Positions 62,942-64,000 of a stretch of DNA of 64,000 nt are shown here, in pieces. Positions within the stretch are counted from its first letter, which is position 1. Each line of letters begins with the position of its first letter. The position numbers and the translations under genes are program-made. The DNA is from Pontibacter roseus DSM 17521 (GTDB lineage: Bacteria > Bacteroidota > Bacteroidia > Cytophagales > Hymenobacteraceae): NCBI RefSeq assembly GCF_000373265.1, contig NZ_KB890762.1, positions 1,002,833 to 1,066,832 of the forward strand, read 5' to 3'. A model generated the notes under the pieces. The model had not been told where the DNA came from. It saw nothing but the letters and a program-made list of their open reading frames with translations, and did not search any database.

Positions 62942-64000
62942 ATGAAATCTAACGCAAAACTCTGGCACTGGCAGCTCTTATACCTGCTCCTGGCCGGCCT
63001 GTTCTTTTCACCCGACGCCCTGGCGCAGGAGGACAAAAAGCAGAAAGTGTTCCTGATGGAGATTGGCGCCAACATTGACCCGCGCACCAACCGCTATACC
63101 CAATTGGCACTGGATGAAGCCACGCGCGTGGAGGCTGACCACATCCTGCTCCGGCTCAACACCTTCGGCGGTGCCCTCAACGATGCCGATGAAATCAGGC
63201 TCCGGCTGCTGGAGTACCCTAAACCGATTTATGTGTACATCGATAAGAATGCAGCCTCTGCGGGCGCGCTCATCTCCATAGCCTGTGACAGCATCTACAT
63301 GGCGCCCGGCGCCAACATAGGGGCCGCCACGGTGGTCAGCGCCGACGGGCAGGCCGCACCCGGCAAATACCAGAGCTACATGCGCTCCATCATGCGCTCC
63401 ACTGCGGAGGCAACCGGCCGCGACCCTCGCCTGGCCGAGGCCATGGTGGACGCCAGCGTAGACAGCACGCTCTCGGCCGGACAGGTGCTGACGCTCACCA
63501 CCTCCGAGGCTATTGAACAGGGCTTTTGCGAAGGCCGGGCAGAAGACATCGACGACGTGCTGCAGCAACTTAACCTGCAGGATGCCGAGATAGTCCGCTA
63601 CGAGTTGAGCACATCCGACAAAGTCATCTCCTTTTTCCTGAACCCGGTCATCAGCGGTATCCTGATTCTCATTATTGTAGGCGGATTGTGGTTTGAGCTA
63701 CAGACGCCGGGGGTGGGCTTTCCGCTCCTCGCCGCCATTGTGGCCGGTACGCTATACCTGACCCCCTACTACCTCAACGGACTGGCAGAGCACTGGGAGG
63801 TGCTGCTTTTCATCGTGGGCATTGTGCTCATTGGGCTGGAGGTGTTCGTGGTGCCAGGCTTTGGCGTGACAGGTATAAGCGGTATTGTGCTCGTGTTTCT
63901 CTCGCTGCTGCTGATTATGGTGAACAACCAGGCCTTTGATTTCACATTCGTGCCTTCCGACCAGCTCATGGAGAGCCTGGTGTCGGTGCTGATAGGTATG
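62942..64000 (+). CDS. NfeD-family membrane-bound serine protease (5' part)
   Basis: A 353-codon part of a longer gene that runs off the right edge. It has a signal peptide (residues 1-29), a ClpP-like protease domain with nucleophile Ser106 (KNAASAGALIS), and membrane segments from residue 225 on (VISGILILIIVGGLWFEL, LLAAIVAGTLYL, VLLFIVGIVLIGLEV, GIVLVFLSLLLI). The C-terminal OB-fold NfeD domain is outside the window. ATG 62942 is chosen; ATG at 62938 is out of frame. Divergent from the DUF4905 gene. Confidence 0.9.
   Translation, partial: MKSNAKLWHWQLLYLLLAGLFFSPDALAQEDKKQKVFLMEIGANIDPRTNRYTQLALDEATRVEADHILLRLNTFGGALNDADEIRLRLLEYPKPIYVYIDKNAASAGALISIACDSIYMAPGANIGAATVVSADGQAAPGKYQSYMRSIMRSTAEATGRDPRLAEAMVDASVDSTLSAGQVLTLTTSEAIEQGFCEGRAEDIDDVLQQLNLQDAEIVRYELSTSDKVISFFLNPVISGILILIIVGGLWFELQTPGVGFPLLAAIVAGTLYLTPYYLNGLAEHWEVLLFIVGIVLIGLEVFVVPGFGVTGISGIVLVFLSLLLIMVNNQAFDFTFVPSDQLMESLVSVLIGM

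Noticed and set aside
1-64000. CRISPR arrays, rRNA genes, complete IS elements, prophage
   Set aside because: No regularly spaced repeats, rRNA-like stretches, intact transposase or phage structural genes were seen.
1-64000. Motif AGGTATAG as a promoter or sigma-factor site
   Set aside because: Too many copies lie deep inside genes on both strands, and the promoters I can identify use TAnnTTTG instead.

Overview
The window looks like chromosomal DNA of a Bacteroidota bacterium of the order Cytophagales, most likely Hymenobacteraceae (Pontibacter or a close relative). This is inferred from gene content (DUF4290 next to murA, DUF3109, TIGR02757/DUF2400, DUF4905, three-gene MlaE/F/D), from promoters with the Bacteroidetes -7 element TAnnTTTG, and from moderate GC content with AT-rich islands. 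Almost everything reads as ordinary housekeeping chromosome. There is no rRNA, CRISPR array, intact prophage or intact insertion sequence. One tRNA gene (tRNA-Ser, anticodon GGA) is present.

Layout. 1-4.8 kb: 3' part of a peptide-type ABC permease, two small proteins, a gamma-glutamyltransferase and a small membrane protein. 4.8-11.4 kb: a complete tripartite RND efflux operon (RND pump, adaptor, TolC-like channel) under a TetR regulator with a visible operator. 11.5-14.5 kb: a DoxX-like protein, a PhzF-like protein, then an AT-rich stretch with two small genes, an internally deleted tyrosine recombinase and tRNA-Ser, which looks like the scar of a decayed island. 14.6-22.2 kb (minus strand): asparaginase and TatD; a SpoIIE-type phosphatase, polysaccharide deacetylase and glycosyltransferase; then a flippase-like protein, a second glycosyltransferase and a small protein. 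22.2-26.6 kb: ruvC, the lipid-transport set mlaE-mlaF-mlaD, a HIT protein, greA and an unidentified small RNA with its own promoter and terminator. 27-30 kb: hydroxyacid dehydrogenase, mgtE, rsmA. 30.3-40.4 kb: pepA, pdxA, yceD, rpmF, plsX, fabH, efp, accB, accC (B6, fatty-acid initiation and biotin carboxylase genes), interrupted between fabH and efp by a reverse-strand PAS/CZB-like sensor pair. 40.5-55.4 kb: lipoproteins, a secreted Sel1/ankyrin protein, pcrA, DUF4290, murA, an RNA methyltransferase, murB and mutS2. 55.5-59.5 kb: a small-gene cluster with a rifampin ADP-ribosyltransferase (arr), two GNAT acetyltransferases and a class C-like serine hydrolase. 59.5-64 kb: TIGR02757, LysM/DPBB, DUF4905 and NfeD proteins (the last runs off the window).

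The strongest unexplained signal is not a gene. The octamer AGGTATAG / CTATACCT and its core GGTATA / TATACC are scattered through the whole window, in genes and between them. A hand count gives roughly 50 octamers (about 2 expected by chance) and roughly 140 hexamers (about 31 expected). Copies also form the loop, ends or arms of terminator hairpins, which resembles DNA uptake sequences in other phyla, though the function here is unknown. A second repeat signal is a ~200-bp element with long terminal inverted repeats, present twice in opposite orientation (48815-49014 and 60479-60680).
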